Part shown: piece after piece, positions 17,731-27,739 of the stretch
How the letters are laid out: each line of letters opens with the position of its first letter
How positions within the stretch are numbered: position 1 is the first letter of the stretch
From: Sphingopyxis sp. LC81
GTDB taxonomy: Bacteria > Pseudomonadota > Alphaproteobacteria > Sphingomonadales > Sphingomonadaceae
Reading direction: 5' to 3'
Assembly (NCBI RefSeq): GCF_000756375.1
Contig: NZ_JNFD01000007.1
Coordinates: 62,001-126,000, forward strand
Length of the DNA stretch: 64,000 nucleotides
The notes under the pieces: model-generated
The model's input: the letters and a program-made list of their open reading frames with translations, nothing else
Databases searched by the model: none
Told to the model about the DNA's origin: nothing
Position numbers and translations under genes: made by a program

Positions 17731-19674
17731 CTATCCATGCGCGGTCTCGTTCCGCCGCTGCTGCCTGCCATTATATCGATAGCCGAGCCAAAGAATCGCA
17801 AGCACCAGAAGTTGGAGAAGCAATGGCTCAAGTGCGGGGAAAATCCCGAGGGCGGGGAAGCGTGGGAAATGGGCGAGCGGCGTGATGCCGAGAAGCCCGG
17901 CCTCTTGCAAGGCACCCGCTCCCTTTCCGGCGAGAACGACCGCAAGGATTGCGATGAGCGCCGAACTATAGGCAAAAAACGTCCCGATCGGCAAAGTGCG
18001 GCTGTAGCGCAGCATCGCCCAGGTAATCACCGCGAGAATTGCCAGCGCCGTCCCGGCGCCGGCGGCGATTGCGCTGCCGCTGCCTTGCGCGGACAGCGCT
18101 GTGAAAAAGAGGATGGTCTCGAAGACTTCACGATAAACGACGAGAAAGGCGAGGCCGAACAGGAACCACGCCGAGCGGCGGGACAGAGCCTTGCCCATTG
18201 CTTCGCGAATATAGCGCTGCCAGTTCGCCGCATTCGACTTGCCGTGCATCCAGATGCCGACCCAGACAAGCACCACGGCGGCGAACAAGGAACCGAAACC
18301 TTCGGTCAGTTCGCGGTTCGCGCCGCTGACCGATACCGCATAGGTCGCGATGGCCCAGGTCGCTCCGCCCGCGGCCAGGGCGGTGATCCAGCCGCCATGG
18401 ACATAAGCGAGGACTTCGGGACGTTCGGACTTTCGCAGGAAAGCGATCATGGCCACCACGATCAGCACCGCTTCGAGACCTTCGCGCAGAAGGATGGTCA
18501 GGGCTCCGACAAACGTCGATGCATCGCTGGCGGCATCAGGAGAAAGCGCCGTCTCGGCGTCGGCGAAGAGGGTCTCGACAACGGCGGCCTTGTCCGCGAC
18601 GTTTTCGACCGGCAAGCCGCGCCCGATGGAGACGCGATAATCGGCCATGGCCGTTTCTATGCGCGCCATCAGCGCCGAATTGCGCGTTGTCAGAATCGGT
18701 TCGACCGGCTCGAAACCGTCGAGATAGGCGGAAAGCGCCAAGCGCTCGGCTTCGCTGCGATTTCCGCTGCGATATGCGGCGAGGCTTTGCGCTAACTTGT
18801 CGCGCGCGATGGCAAGCGATGACGGTGCGGCTGCGGTCAGCGCCTTGGGAGCGGCACGCAAATAGGCGGTGATCGCATCGGCCTTCTCGCGGCCGACTTT
18901 GCGACCAAGGGCCTCGGGACTGAGGCTGGTAAAGGCTTGCAGGCTGGAGATATGTTCGCGCGCGGACGGATCGCGGCTCCAGATGCGCTCGCCATCAGCA
19001 ACATGTTGAAAAGCAAAGCCGCCGACATACGCCGCCACCGCCCAACGGTCGTCCGAAGGCAAATGGGCGAAACTGGGCATCGAAGTGCCCTCAAGCCCTT
19101 GGCCTATGACCTGATAGAGTGCGAACAGGCTGCGCTTGCGGGCGCGCTCCGCGTCGGTGAAATCGATCGGTGCCGGATCAAGCCCCTTCGCTTGGGGACC
19201 ATTGCCGTCGCCGCGCGCGCCATGGCAGCTCGCGCAATTTTCCCGATATATCTGTGCGCCGCGGCGGGGATCGGGTGCGGCTTTGGGTGCCAAAGGCACT
19301 GGATAAGCGGCGAGCAAATCGGTCGCGAGGCTGCGGGCTTGCCCCGCCACTTTGCCGGAATCCGACTTCGAAGCGATCGCCGCTTCGAGCTGTCCGGCCT
19401 CGGCAATGAGACGTGCACGCGCCGAGGTCGCCGGCAGCGCCGCGATTCCCTTACGAACGGTGGCCGAAAACTCGGTCATTTCGGCATATTCGACCGCACT
19501 CGCGATCTGGCCGTTCGCAACGGCGCCCGAATAATCGACGGCGACATAATCCAGCAGTCGCCAGATGGTCTGAACCTCTTCGGCATCGCTGCGAGCCTGC
19601 GCCGCTTGCGCGGCGAAGCTGCCGATAGCGGCAAGCAGGATCCAGAAGAAGCGAAAGCGGCGGGCGGGCGACAT
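17731..19674 (-). CDS. FTR1-family permease fused to a cytochrome c domain
   Basis: 647 aa. After a signal peptide (to about residue 27), a periplasmic part holds one CxxCH heme site (CASCH, 147-151) with a candidate Met ligand in GTSMPSFAHLP. The C-terminal half (about 385-640) is an FTR1-type permease with two Arg-Glu-x-x-Glu motifs, LLREGLEAVL and VYREVFETIL, on different membrane helices. FTR1 proteins import iron; the related lead-uptake protein PbrT has a similar architecture as far as I recall. In this efflux operon the substrate is uncertain: Fe, Pb or another divalent ion. Confidence 0.85.
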   Translation of the reverse strand: MSPARRFRFFWILLAAIGSFAAQAAQARSDAEEVQTIWRLLDYVAVDYSGAVANGQIASAVEYAEMTEFSATVRKGIAALPATSARARLIAEAGQLEAAIASKSDSGKVAGQARSLATDLLAAYPVPLAPKAAPDPRRGAQIYRENCASCHGARGDGNGPQAKGLDPAPIDFTDAERARKRSLFALYQVIGQGLEGTSMPSFAHLPSDDRWAVAAYVGGFAFQHVADGERIWSRDPSAREHISSLQAFTSLSPEALGRKVGREKADAITAYLRAAPKALTAAAPSSLAIARDKLAQSLAAYRSGNRSEAERLALSAYLDGFEPVEPILTTRNSALMARIETAMADYRVSIGRGLPVENVADKAAVVETLFADAETALSPDAASDASTFVGALTILLREGLEAVLIVVAMIAFLRKSERPEVLAYVHGGWITALAAGGATWAIATYAVSVSGANRELTEGFGSLFAAVVLVWVGIWMHGKSNAANWQRYIREAMGKALSRRSAWFLFGLAFLVVYREVFETILFFTALSAQGSGSAIAAGAGTALAILAVITWAMLRYSRTLPIGTFFAYSSALIAILAVVLAGKGAGALQEAGLLGITPLAHFPRFPALGIFPALEPLLLQLLVLAILWLGYRYNGRQQRRNETAHG

Positions 19675-19679
19675 GGATC

Positions 19680-20333
19680 CTATCGTCCGGCCGCCATCGA
19701 CATCTCGCGCAATTCCGTCCGCGCTCCGCGGAGAATTTCATAGGCCGAGTGCAGAAAGAGGGCGGCGATAATGGCGGCAACCGCGAGGTCGGGCCAGGCC
19801 TGACCCGTCCACGCAACGAGGCCCGCGGCGAAAATTACCGCCACATTGGCGATCGCGTCATTGCGACTGAACAGCCAAACCGCTCGGACATTGGCGTCGC
19901 CCTCACGAAACCGCGAGAGAACGCCGGCCGAAACGAGGTTGACGAGCAAGGCTGCGACACCGATGCCGCCCATCAATTCGGCTTCGGGAGGGACGGCCGT
20001 CAGTGCGCGCCACAGCGCGACGCCAATAACGCCAAGACCGAGCGTCAGCAGGAACAAGCCCTGTGCGAAGGCGATGCGCGTGCGCGCCAGCGCAGTCCAA
20101 CCGATGGCGACGAGACCGGCCAAAGTGATCGTGCCATCCCCGATGAAGTCGAGCGAATCGGCCTTCAGCGCCTGGCTGTTGGCTATGAAACCGCCGACAA
20201 TCTCGATCGCACCGAAACCGAGGTTGAGTATAACGACAATCCACAAGGCGCGGCGATAGGCCGGATCCTTCTCGGCGCGAACGGGGTCGCCCGTGCAGCC
20301 GCACGCATCGCCGCTTTCCGATTCTGCCGTCAT
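19680..20333 (-). CDS. Cation diffusion facilitator (CDF) family transporter, short form
   Basis: 217 aa with six hydrophobic segments and metal-site residues in TM2 (KADSLDFIGD) and TM5 (LFSRNDAIANVAVI). The cytoplasmic C-terminal domain of classical CDF proteins is absent; the protein ends soon after TM6. The N-terminus has a CGC motif (DACGCTGDP). Short CDF proteins of this kind accompany czc operons. It is the first gene behind the MerR-type promoter at 20402-20432. Likely exports Zn, Co or Cd from cytoplasm to periplasm, where CzcCBA completes export; this is inference. Confidence 0.85.
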   Translation of the reverse strand: MTAESESGDACGCTGDPVRAEKDPAYRRALWIVVILNLGFGAIEIVGGFIANSQALKADSLDFIGDGTITLAGLVAIGWTALARTRIAFAQGLFLLTLGLGVIGVALWRALTAVPPEAELMGGIGVAALLVNLVSAGVLSRFREGDANVRAVWLFSRNDAIANVAVIFAAGLVAWTGQAWPDLAVAAIIAALFLHSAYEILRGARTELREMSMAAGR

Positions 20334-20401
20334 CGATTCTTCGTCCTCATGTTGCCGCCCCCAAGGGTTTGTTTGATGCCTTCAACTTTGGAGACGATCA
20401 G

Positions 20402-20432
20402 CCTATACAATCTCCAGTCACTGGAGGATCAA
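20402..20432 (-). promoter_or_regulatory. MerR-type promoter of the czc operon (19-bp spacer with dyad)
   Basis: On the minus strand TTGATC (20432-20427) and TATAGG (20407-20402) are separated by exactly 19 bp, the over-long spacing that MerR activators correct by twisting DNA. The spacer holds a perfect dyad CTCCAGT-C-ACTGGAG at 20412-20426. Transcription would start near 20395, giving a leader of about 60 nt before the CDF gene. The divergent merR gene starts at 20440. Confidence 0.8.
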
Positions 20433-20439
20433 GCACTTT

Positions 20440-20853
20440 ATGACGAAGCGGCTCGCGATCGGCGATCTTGCCCGGCAGACGGGCACCAAGGTCAACACCA
20501 TCCGCTTTTATGAGGAAATCGGACTTCTTCCCGAGGCACTCCGCACGCCCTCTGGGCGCCGGAGCTATGACACGGCCGATCTGCGTCGCCTTGCCTTCAT
20601 TCGGCATGGCCGCCAGCTCGGCTTCTCTATTCCAGAGATACGCTCGCTGCTGGCACTTTCGGATCAGCCCGACCGGGACTGCGCGGATGCTGCGGCAATC
20701 GCGCGCGAACATCTTCACGAAATTGGCATTCGCATCGCTCGGCTTGAGACCTTGCGCTCGGCGCTGACTGATGTCGCGACCTCCTGCGAAGGGGGCCGCG
20801 CTGCCGAATGCCGAGTGATCGAGGCGATCGCGGGAACCGAACTGGCGATTTAG
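20440..20853 (+). CDS. MerR-family metal-responsive regulator
   Basis: 137 aa. The N-terminal winged helix has the MerR pattern (NTIRFYEEIGLLPEALRTPS, GRRSYDTADLRRLAFIRHGR), followed by the dimerisation helix and a C-terminal metal loop. Cys81, Cys116 and Cys124 resemble the Zn/Cd/Pb sensors ZntR/CadR/PbrR rather than CueR. It is divergent from the czc operon, and its dyad operator lies between -35 and -10 of that promoter. Expected behaviour: represses without metal and activates with Zn/Cd/Co or Pb. Confidence 0.9.
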   Translation: MTKRLAIGDLARQTGTKVNTIRFYEEIGLLPEALRTPSGRRSYDTADLRRLAFIRHGRQLGFSIPEIRSLLALSDQPDRDCADAAAIAREHLHEIGIRIARLETLRSALTDVATSCEGGRAAECRVIEAIAGTELAI

Positions 20854-20938
20854 TCCGGTCGTCGGTTCGGACATGCTTCCGGCCATGAGACGCGGCGACA
20901 GGCGATCACTGCGTCCCATGGCTTCCGGTTCTGCTGTG

Positions 20939-21307
20939 CTACTGCGCCTTGCCGAGCTTGGTGATCGTCCCGGCCTTGCCGTCCCAATCGAGTTCGAACG
21001 CGACCTTGTCGCCCACCTTGATGTCCTTCAGCAGTTCGGGCTTCGCCGCAAACCCCATCGTCATCGGCGGCCATTCAAGTTCGGCGATCGCGCTATGATC
21101 GAGCGTCACCTGTCCTTTCGCGCTATCGATGGCGGTCACTGTTGCCGTGCCCTTGCCATGCTTGGTTTCGGCGGGCATCGCCATGGTCCCGGCATCATCG
21201 GCCATCGCGGCCTTTTCTTCGGCTTTGGGAGGTTCGCCTTGCTTGCCGCAGCCGGCGAGACCTGCACTGAGCGCGATGCCCAGCGCGATTGCAGTCAGTT
21301 TCTTCAT
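20939..21307 (-). CDS. cusF: CusF-like copper-binding lipoprotein
   Basis: 122 aa. Lipoprotein signal with Cys20 (LAGC), an acidic/Met linker ([15 protein letters not shown]), then a CusF-type OB fold with the copper-site pattern [16 protein letters not shown]: one His, a Trp and the Met-x-Met pair. CusF hands Cu(I)/Ag(I) to CusB in the periplasm. Its ATG overlaps the cusA stop (ATGA), so it is the last gene of the copper efflux operon. Here it appears membrane-anchored, unlike the soluble E. coli CusF. Confidence 0.88.
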   Translation of the reverse strand: MKKLTAIALGIALSAGLAGCGKQGEPPKAEEKAAMADDAGTMAMPAETKHGKGTATVTAIDSAKGQVTLDHSAIAELEWPPMTMGFAAKPELLKDIKVGDKVAFELDWDGKAGTITKLGKAQ

Positions 21308-24300
21308 GTCGTTTCTCCTTCGGGTTGAACGGGATGAGCCGCGCGCCTGCGCATCAGCAGATAGGCGGCGGGAATGATGAGCATCGACAGCAGCGGCGCG
21401 GTGAGCATGCCGCCGATCATCGGCGCGGCGATGCGGCTCATGACTTCGGAGCCGGTTCCGGTTCCGACGAGGATCGGGAACAGGCCCGCTAGGATGACCG
21501 CCACCGTCATCGCCTTCGGCCTCACGCGAAGCAGCGCGCCTTCGCGTACCGCGGCCAAAATGTCGTCGTCGCTGCGATCTGCGAGCGCATGCTTGAGATA
21601 AATGAGCATGACGACTCCGAACTCGGCGGCGACGCCGGCGAGCGCGATGAACCCGACCGCGCTTGCGACCGACTGGTTGTAGCCTAGCAGATAGAGCAGC
21701 CAGAGCCCGCCGGTGAGCGCGAAGGGCAAGGTCGCCATGATGAGCAGCGCTTCGTCCCAGCGGCGGAAGGTGAGGTAAAGCAGGACGAAGATGATCGCGA
21801 GCGTGACCGGGATCACGACCTTCATCCGCTCGGTCGCACGAACGAGGAACTCGAACTGACCGGTATAGGAGACGCTGACGCCGGGAGGCAGGTCGACCTC
21901 GCGCGCGATCGCCTGCTGAATGTCCTGCACCAGCCCCTGCAAATCGCGGCCGCGGCTGTCGACATAGATGAAGGTGACGGGGCGTGCATTCTCGCTGCGC
22001 AGCATCGGCGGCCCGTCGCTCACCCTGACGCTGGCCACCGTGCCGAGCGTGATCTGCTGGCGCGAGGGCGTCAGGACCGGAAGGCTCGCGAGTTCGCCGA
22101 TGCTGTCGCGCAGCTCGCGCGGGTAGCGCACGCTGATCGGATAGCGCGCGAGCCCTTCGACCGTCTGACCGATCGTCTCGCCGCCGATCGCGCCCGATAC
22201 GATCGCCTGCACGTCGGCGACGTTGAGACCGTAGCGCGCGGCGGCGGCGCGATCGATATCGACATCGATATAGCGCCCGCCGGTCAGCCGTTCGGCCAGC
22301 GCCGACGCGACGCCGGGGACGGTTTTGGCGACCGTCTCGATGCGCTTGGCGGTGCGGTCGATATCGGCGAGGTCGGAGCCTGCGACCTTGATCCCGATGG
22401 GGCTCTTGATTCCGGTCGCGAGCATGTCGATGCGGTTGCGGATCGGCGGGATCCAGAAATTGGCGAGCCCCGGAACCCGGACCCGCGCGTCGAGCTCCTC
22501 GATCAATTTCTCCTCGGTCATGCCGGGGCGCCACTGGTCCTTCGGCTTGAAGCGGATCGTCGTCTCGAACATCTCGAGCGGCGCGGGATCGGTCGCGCTG
22601 TCGGCGCGCCCCGCCTTGCCGAACACGCTCTCGACCTCGGGCACCGTCTTGATCAGCCGGTCGGTCTGCTGGAGCAGGCTCGATGCCCTTGCGGCCGAGA
22701 TGCCGGGCAGCGCCGAGGGCATGTACAAGAGGTCGCCTTCGTGCATCTGCGGCATGAACTCGCCGCCGATCTGGGTTATCGGCCACAGGCTGGTGGCGAA
22801 GAGGAGGCCGGCGATCATGAGCGCCTTTTTCGGCCGTTCGAGCACCCAATCGAGTGCCGGGCGATAGATGCGCGTCAGCCAGCGATTGACCGGATTACTC
22901 TGTTCGGCGGGTATCTTGCCGCGGATCAGCCAGCCCATCAGCACCGGGATGAGCGTGATCGAGAGGATCGCGGCCGCCGCCATCGCATAGGTTTTGGTGA
23001 AGGCGAGCGGCGAGAAGAGCCGTCCCTCCTGGCCTTCGAGCGTGAAGATGGGAAGGAAGGAGAAGGTGATGATGAGGAGGCTGAGGAAGAGCGCGGGGCC
23101 GACCTCGGCGGCGGCGTCGGTGATGACGCGCCAGCGTTCGGTGCCTTTCAGCTCCTCGCCGGAATGATCGCGCTCCCAATGTTCGAGATGCTTGTGGGCA
23201 TTTTCGATCATCACCACAGCCGCGTCGACCATCGCCCCGACCGCGATCGCGATGCCGCCCAAGGATAATATGTTGGCGTTGAGCCCTTGAAGCCGCATGA
23301 CGATGAAGGCGATGAGGATGCCGAGCGGCAAGGTCAGGATCGCGACCAGCGCCGAGCGCGCGTGCCAGAGGAAGAGCGCGCAGACGAGCCCGACGATGAT
23401 GAATTCTTCGACGAGCTTCGAGGTCAAATTATCGACCGCGCGGTCGATCAGCCCCGAGCGGTCATAGGTGGTGACGATCTCGACCCCGGGCGGCAGGCTG
23501 CGCTTGAGTTCGGCAAGCTTGGCGCGCACGCCGTCGATGACCTCACGGGCATTCTTGCCCTCGCGCATGACGATGACGCCGCCGGCGACTTCGCCCTCGC
23601 CGTTGAGCTCGGCGATGCCCCGCCTTGTGTCGGGCCCGATCTGCACCGTCGCGACATCGCCGACCGTCACCGGGATGCCGCCGCCGGCGGTGCGGATCGG
23701 CACGCTGCGGAAATCATCGAGCGACTTCAGATAGCCGCTCGCGCGGACGATATATTCGGCCTCGGCGAGTTCCAGGCTCCCGCCGCCGCTTTCCTGATTG
23801 GCGCGCTTGAGGGCGTCGGAGACCTCGCTTGCGGTCACGCCGAAGGCGGCAAGTTTCTGCGGATCGACGACGATCTGATACTGGCGCACCATGCCGCCGA
23901 TGCTCGCGACCTCGGCGACGCCGGGAACCGCCTTGAGCTCGAAGCGCAGGAACCAGTCCTGGAGGCTGCGCAGCTCGGCGAGATCGTGGCGGCCGCTCTT
24001 GTCGACGAGTGCATATTCATAGATCCAGCCGACCCCGGTCGCGTCGGGACCGAGACTCGCGCGGGCACCCTCGGGGAGGCGGCTCTGCACCTGGCTCAGA
24101 TATTCGAGCACGCGGCTGCGCGCCCAATAGGGATCGGTGCCGTCGTCGAACAGCACATAGACGAAGCTGTCGCCAACGAAGCTATAGCCGCGCACCACGC
24201 GCGCACCGGGCACGGAGAGCATCGTCGTCGTGATCGGATAGGTGACCTGATCCTCGACGATCCTCGGCGCCTGACCCGCATAGCTGGTGCGGACGATGAC

Positions 24301-24438
24301 CTGAACGTCCGACAGGTCGGGCAGGGCGTCGACCGGGGTCGTGCGGACCGCGGCGATCCCGAGCAGCGTCAGGATCAGCGCCGCCGCGACGACCAGCCCG
24401 CGCGCCGCGACCGAGGCGCGAATGATGCGTGCGATCAT
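21304..24438 (-). CDS. cusA: CusA-type Cu(I)/Ag(I) efflux RND transporter
   Basis: 1044 aa HME-type RND pump. TM4 carries [20 protein letters not shown], the Cu/Ag (HME4) signature Met-Val-Asp-Ala-Ala-Val, clearly different from the czcA copy. The periplasmic region [20 protein letters not shown] and the downstream Met in [11 protein letters not shown] fit the Met relay that carries Cu(I) in CusA. The start ATG 24438 overlaps the cusB stop (ATGA); a longer in-frame extension upstream is the shadow of cusB and was rejected. Confidence 0.95.
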   Translation of the reverse strand: MIARIIRASVAARGLVVAAALILTLLGIAAVRTTPVDALPDLSDVQVIVRTSYAGQAPRIVEDQVTYPITTTMLSVPGARVVRGYSFVGDSFVYVLFDDGTDPYWARSRVLEYLSQVQSRLPEGARASLGPDATGVGWIYEYALVDKSGRHDLAELRSLQDWFLRFELKAVPGVAEVASIGGMVRQYQIVVDPQKLAAFGVTASEVSDALKRANQESGGGSLELAEAEYIVRASGYLKSLDDFRSVPIRTAGGGIPVTVGDVATVQIGPDTRRGIAELNGEGEVAGGVIVMREGKNAREVIDGVRAKLAELKRSLPPGVEIVTTYDRSGLIDRAVDNLTSKLVEEFIIVGLVCALFLWHARSALVAILTLPLGILIAFIVMRLQGLNANILSLGGIAIAVGAMVDAAVVMIENAHKHLEHWERDHSGEELKGTERWRVITDAAAEVGPALFLSLLIITFSFLPIFTLEGQEGRLFSPLAFTKTYAMAAAAILSITLIPVLMGWLIRGKIPAEQSNPVNRWLTRIYRPALDWVLERPKKALMIAGLLFATSLWPITQIGGEFMPQMHEGDLLYMPSALPGISAARASSLLQQTDRLIKTVPEVESVFGKAGRADSATDPAPLEMFETTIRFKPKDQWRPGMTEEKLIEELDARVRVPGLANFWIPPIRNRIDMLATGIKSPIGIKVAGSDLADIDRTAKRIETVAKTVPGVASALAERLTGGRYIDVDIDRAAAARYGLNVADVQAIVSGAIGGETIGQTVEGLARYPISVRYPRELRDSIGELASLPVLTPSRQQITLGTVASVRVSDGPPMLRSENARPVTFIYVDSRGRDLQGLVQDIQQAIAREVDLPPGVSVSYTGQFEFLVRATERMKVVIPVTLAIIFVLLYLTFRRWDEALLIMATLPFALTGGLWLLYLLGYNQSVASAVGFIALAGVAAEFGVVMLIYLKHALADRSDDDILAAVREGALLRVRPKAMTVAVILAGLFPILVGTGTGSEVMSRIAAPMIGGMLTAPLLSMLIIPAAYLLMRRRAAHPVQPEGETT

Positions 24439-25661
24439 TGCGCGGGTTCCAGCGGACGCACGGTGAGGCCGGTCAGGCTCGCTTCGGAGTCGAGCAGGAA
24501 CTGACCTGAGGCGACGACCTTCTCGCCGGGAGCGAGCCCCTGCAATATCTCGGTCTTGCCGCCGCCCTCGCGTCCGGCGACCACCTCGGCGGGATGGTAA
24601 CGCCCATCGCCTTTCTCGAGCATCACGATGCTGCGCGTGCCGGTGCGGATCACCGCTTCGCTCGGCACCAGCAGCGTGGGCTTGGCATCGCCGCCGAGCG
24701 CGACGACCGCGAACATGCCGGGACGGAGGCGCCCGCCGCGATTGGTGAGTTCGACGCGCACCGTCAGCGTCCGGCTGTCGGTCGATGCGGTCGGCAGGAT
24801 GGCAATGACCCTGCCGGTGAAGATCTCGCCGGGGAAGGCGGTGAGCTTCGCGGTGGCGGGTTGGCCGATCTTCACCAGTCCGGCCTGCGCTTCGGGGAGC
24901 GCGGCATTGAGCCACACCGTTCCGAGCCCCGAGATTTCCGCAAGCGTCTGCCCTGTAGCGAGTGTCACGCCCGCGCGCGCGTTGAGCGTCTGGACGACCC
25001 CGCCGATCGGGGCGCGTACCGTCAGCCTGCCGCCGGTGCGTCCGCTCCGGTCGACTTCGGAAATTACCGCCTCGGGCATGCCCATCAGCCGCAGCCGTTG
25101 CCGCGCCGCCGCGGTGAGGTCGGGTTTTCCGAGCCTTTTGACGCTCAGATATTCGGTCTGGGCGCTGCCCCATTCGGGCAATTGCAGGTCGGCGATCGGC
25201 GCGCCGGCACCGATCACATCGCCGGGTGCGAGACGATAGACGCGCTCGACGAAACCGCCCGAGCGCGCTTGGACGATCGCGACGTCGCGCTGGTTGAAAT
25301 CGATACTGCCGTTGACGTCGAAGGTCGCCGCCAGGCTGCCCATTTCGGCCGCGACCACCCTTATGCCGAGGCTTTGCCGCGCCGACGGATCGACCGACAC
25401 GCCCGGCGCTGCGCCGCTGCCCTCGTCGGCATATTTGGGCTCGAGCTGCATATCCATGAAGGGCGACTTGCCGGGCTTGTCGAACTTCTGGTTCGGGAAC
25501 ATCGGGTCATAATAGTAGAGGATCTTGCGCCCGCTGCCGGCCGCCTCGGTTGGCGCATCGCTCTGGCCGCGCTGTCCCAGCCAGTAACCGCCGCCACCGG
25601 CGATTAGCACCGCGGCCAGGATTCCGGCGCGCCACCGCGCCGCTGATGTTGCATCGGTCAT
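24435..25661 (-). CDS. cusB: CusB-type membrane fusion protein with heavy-metal-binding domain
   Basis: 408 aa adaptor. N-terminal membrane anchor (about 12-28), then the heavy-metal-binding domain [20 protein letters not shown] followed by [11 protein letters not shown] (about residues 47-77), where Met and Tyr replace the Cys of related proteins, as in CusB. The lipoyl, coiled-coil and beta-barrel domains follow. The start overlaps the cusC stop; the stop overlaps the cusA start. Confidence 0.92.
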   Translation of the reverse strand: MTDATSAARWRAGILAAVLIAGGGGYWLGQRGQSDAPTEAAGSGRKILYYYDPMFPNQKFDKPGKSPFMDMQLEPKYADEGSGAAPGVSVDPSARQSLGIRVVAAEMGSLAATFDVNGSIDFNQRDVAIVQARSGGFVERVYRLAPGDVIGAGAPIADLQLPEWGSAQTEYLSVKRLGKPDLTAAARQRLRLMGMPEAVISEVDRSGRTGGRLTVRAPIGGVVQTLNARAGVTLATGQTLAEISGLGTVWLNAALPEAQAGLVKIGQPATAKLTAFPGEIFTGRVIAILPTASTDSRTLTVRVELTNRGGRLRPGMFAVVALGGDAKPTLLVPSEAVIRTGTRSIVMLEKGDGRYHPAEVVAGREGGGKTEILQGLAPGEKVVASGQFLLDSEASLTGLTVRPLEPAQ

Positions 25662-26884
25662 CGACCTGCCTCCCCATAGATAAAATTGATCCGGATCGCG
25701 TCGCGCGCGACCTCGGCTTCCCGCGCCAGCGCATCGACTTCGGCCTCCGCGAGCGCGAGGGTCGACAGCAGTGCCGTCCCGAGGTCGACCTTTCCGGCGG
25801 CGTAACTTCCCAGATCGAGTTCGGCGCGCTTCTTCGCGAGCGGCACGAGCCGCGTGCGTGCATTCGCGAGCTGCTCATGGTGCATGCGGTGATCGGCGAG
25901 ATCGGCGTCGAGTGCCGCCGCGATGTCGCGCTTGGCGGCCTCGCGGTCGAGGCGCGCGCGCGTCGCTTCGCTGGCGCGCGCGGCGATCTTCGGGTCCTGC
26001 CGCTTCTTCGAGAAGAAGGGCAGATCGATGGTGACCCCGACCGTGACGAGGTCGCCATAATTGGGCTCGCGCCGCCCATAGGCCGCGTTGACGCTCCAGT
26101 CGGGGCGCTTGTCGGCGCGCGCGAGACCGGTCTCGGCATCGGCCGCGATGGCGCGGGCGTCGAGCGCCCTGAGCCTTGGCAGGGCGTCGATCCCGGCGCG
26201 TAATCGCTGCTCGTCGATCGTCTGCGGCGGCAGGTCGCCGAGCGTGTCGGCGGCGGGGTCGCCGGTGAAGCGGGCGAGCTGCGCGCGGGCGCGGGCGATC
26301 TCGGCGGCGAGCGCGCTGCGGCGATCGTTGATCGCGGCGCGAAGCTGGTCGGGTTCGAGCGCCTGCGCCGGGCGCGCCGCGCCGCTGGCCAGCCGCGCGG
26401 TCACCGTCGCTTGAAGGTCTTCGAGGCCGGCATCGAGCAGGTCGAGTTCCTTGAGGCGCTTCTTGGCATAGAAGAGATCGACCCAGGCGAGCGCGGTCGC
26501 GAGCCTGATATCCTGCGCGGTCACCGCTTCGTCGGCGCGGGCAATTCCGATGTCCGCCTGCGCGCGCGTCGCGCGCGCGCGGCGCTTGGCAGGGTTCGGA
26601 AAATCCTGGCTGACGCCGATCACCTGCATCGTGAAATCGTCACGATTGAACCGGCCCGCGTCGGGCCCGGTCACCGGGAAATCCTGCAGGACGACATTGA
26701 GCTTTGGGTCGGGCAAGCGGTCGGCCGCGATCGCCGCTGACCGCGCGGCGTCGACGCCGGCTTCGCGGCCCTGCAATTCGGGTGCCTCCGATGCCGCGCG
26801 GCCGAGCGCCGCATCGAGCGTCATCGGCTCGGCGCGAAGGGCCATAGGCAGCGCAAGCAAGGCTGCCGTAACAAATAGGCGCAT
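25658..26884 (-). CDS. cusC: CusC-type outer-membrane efflux protein (TolC family)
   Basis: 408 aa outer-membrane factor with signal peptide MRLFVTAALLALPMALRA and two OEP repeats. Segments such as MQVIGVSQDFPNPAKRRARA and VGVTIDLPFFSKKRQDPKIA are typical of the copper-type TolC proteins. ATG 26884 has AGGGGAA upstream; the longer frame to 27127 is not supported by a ribosome site. It leads cusB and cusA. Confidence 0.9.
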   Translation of the reverse strand: MRLFVTAALLALPMALRAEPMTLDAALGRAASEAPELQGREAGVDAARSAAIAADRLPDPKLNVVLQDFPVTGPDAGRFNRDDFTMQVIGVSQDFPNPAKRRARATRAQADIGIARADEAVTAQDIRLATALAWVDLFYAKKRLKELDLLDAGLEDLQATVTARLASGAARPAQALEPDQLRAAINDRRSALAAEIARARAQLARFTGDPAADTLGDLPPQTIDEQRLRAGIDALPRLRALDARAIAADAETGLARADKRPDWSVNAAYGRREPNYGDLVTVGVTIDLPFFSKKRQDPKIAARASEATRARLDREAAKRDIAAALDADLADHRMHHEQLANARTRLVPLAKKRAELDLGSYAAGKVDLGTALLSTLALAEAEVDALAREAEVARDAIRINFIYGEAGR

Positions 26885-26949
26885 GATGTTCCCCTGCAAT
26901 GGGTTGGCAGAAGCCTCCCCGGCGAATCTACGCCGGGGAGGAAAGGCCG

Positions 26950-27216
26950 TCACCCTTGCGGGGGCATCCTGTGGTCGGCGGACATCTTCTTCATGCAGTC
27001 CGCCGGACTCACCGTCATCATGTCGCAGTCGCAATGCGCCATCTGTCCAGGCTTGTCCTTGACCCAGACACGAACCCGCGAGGTGGTGCCCGACTTGTTC
27101 GGTCCCGGCACCTGGCGGGTCTGCCATTCATAATGGCCGCCCGATGGCTCCTGGGCGAGAACGGGGGCGGCAAGCGTTGCTGCCGCGAGCGCGGCAACGG
27201 CAAAAATCGGTTTCAT
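26950..27216 (-). CDS. Small exported Cys/Met-rich protein of the copper operon
   Basis: 88 aa: signal peptide ending at VLA-Q (about residue 21), then a short domain ending in HCDCDMMTVSPADCMKKMSA plus DHRMPPQG. The HCDCDMM and Cys/Met/His-rich tail suggest periplasmic copper binding. The family is not one I can name. It lies 65 nt upstream of cusC in the same direction. Confidence 0.6.
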   Translation of the reverse strand: MKPIFAVAALAAATLAAPVLAQEPSGGHYEWQTRQVPGPNKSGTTSRVRVWVKDKPGQMAHCDCDMMTVSPADCMKKMSADHRMPPQG

Positions 27217-27281
27217 GTGGAATTCCTCGGTTGAAAAGGCAGGAAGCGCGCGCCGAAGCAATCCGGCGCGCATCATGCAGT

Positions 27282-27647
27282 TCAGCCGAGAATTAGCGGT
27301 GGATCGGGCTCGGGACCGAATGTCCGGCCATTCAGTCGCTGGATCGGAAGCGGATCGAGCAAGCCCGGCATATGGGTCGCCGCGGCGGTCGGCGTCGGCG
27401 GCGATACGACAGCGGGCGGGAGCGCGCAGCCCATTTTGGCGATGCAGTCGAGCGTGAGGCCGGCGCAGGACTTCTTGTCCTGCGATTTGTCGATCCCCAT
27501 CATCTCGGCGCATTCGTCACTCATCCCCGGCGCCGCGATTGCGGTTTCGGTCATCGGAATAGCCGGTGCGGAGGCAAACGCAGCTTCCTGGGCCAGAAGG
27601 CCCAGCACGGCTCCGAAGAGGAGCAGGAAGGAAAGCCAGCGTTTCAC
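27282..27647 (-). CDS. Small exported Cys-rich protein of the copper operon
   Basis: 121 aa from a GTG start (27647); no in-frame ATG is nearby. The N-terminus KRWLSFLLLFGAVLGLLAQE is a signal or membrane segment, followed by DECAEMMGIDKSQDKKSCAG and LTLDCIAKMGCALPP with four Cys and several Met, then a Pro-rich tail. Paired cysteines hint at a disulfide-stabilised helical hairpin (CHCH-like spacing) or metal site. Small proteins of this look recur in sphingomonad copper loci as I recall, without known function. Confidence 0.5.
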   Translation of the reverse strand: MKRWLSFLLLFGAVLGLLAQEAAFASAPAIPMTETAIAAPGMSDECAEMMGIDKSQDKKSCAGLTLDCIAKMGCALPPAVVSPPTPTAAATHMPGLLDPLPIQRLNGRTFGPEPDPPLILG

Positions 27648-27739
27648 GGTTGAAGCATGATCCTTGCTGAAATCATCGTCAAACGAATTTTCGGTTGTCG
27701 GGCGCGGGGCCCGGAGCGATCGGTCGACCCCGCGACGGC

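Noticed and set aside
21305-22849. Upstream extension of the cusF-like gene through cusA.
   Set aside because: The extension is the shadow of cusA (Arg-rich, no domains). ATG 21307 starts a proper lipoprotein signal.
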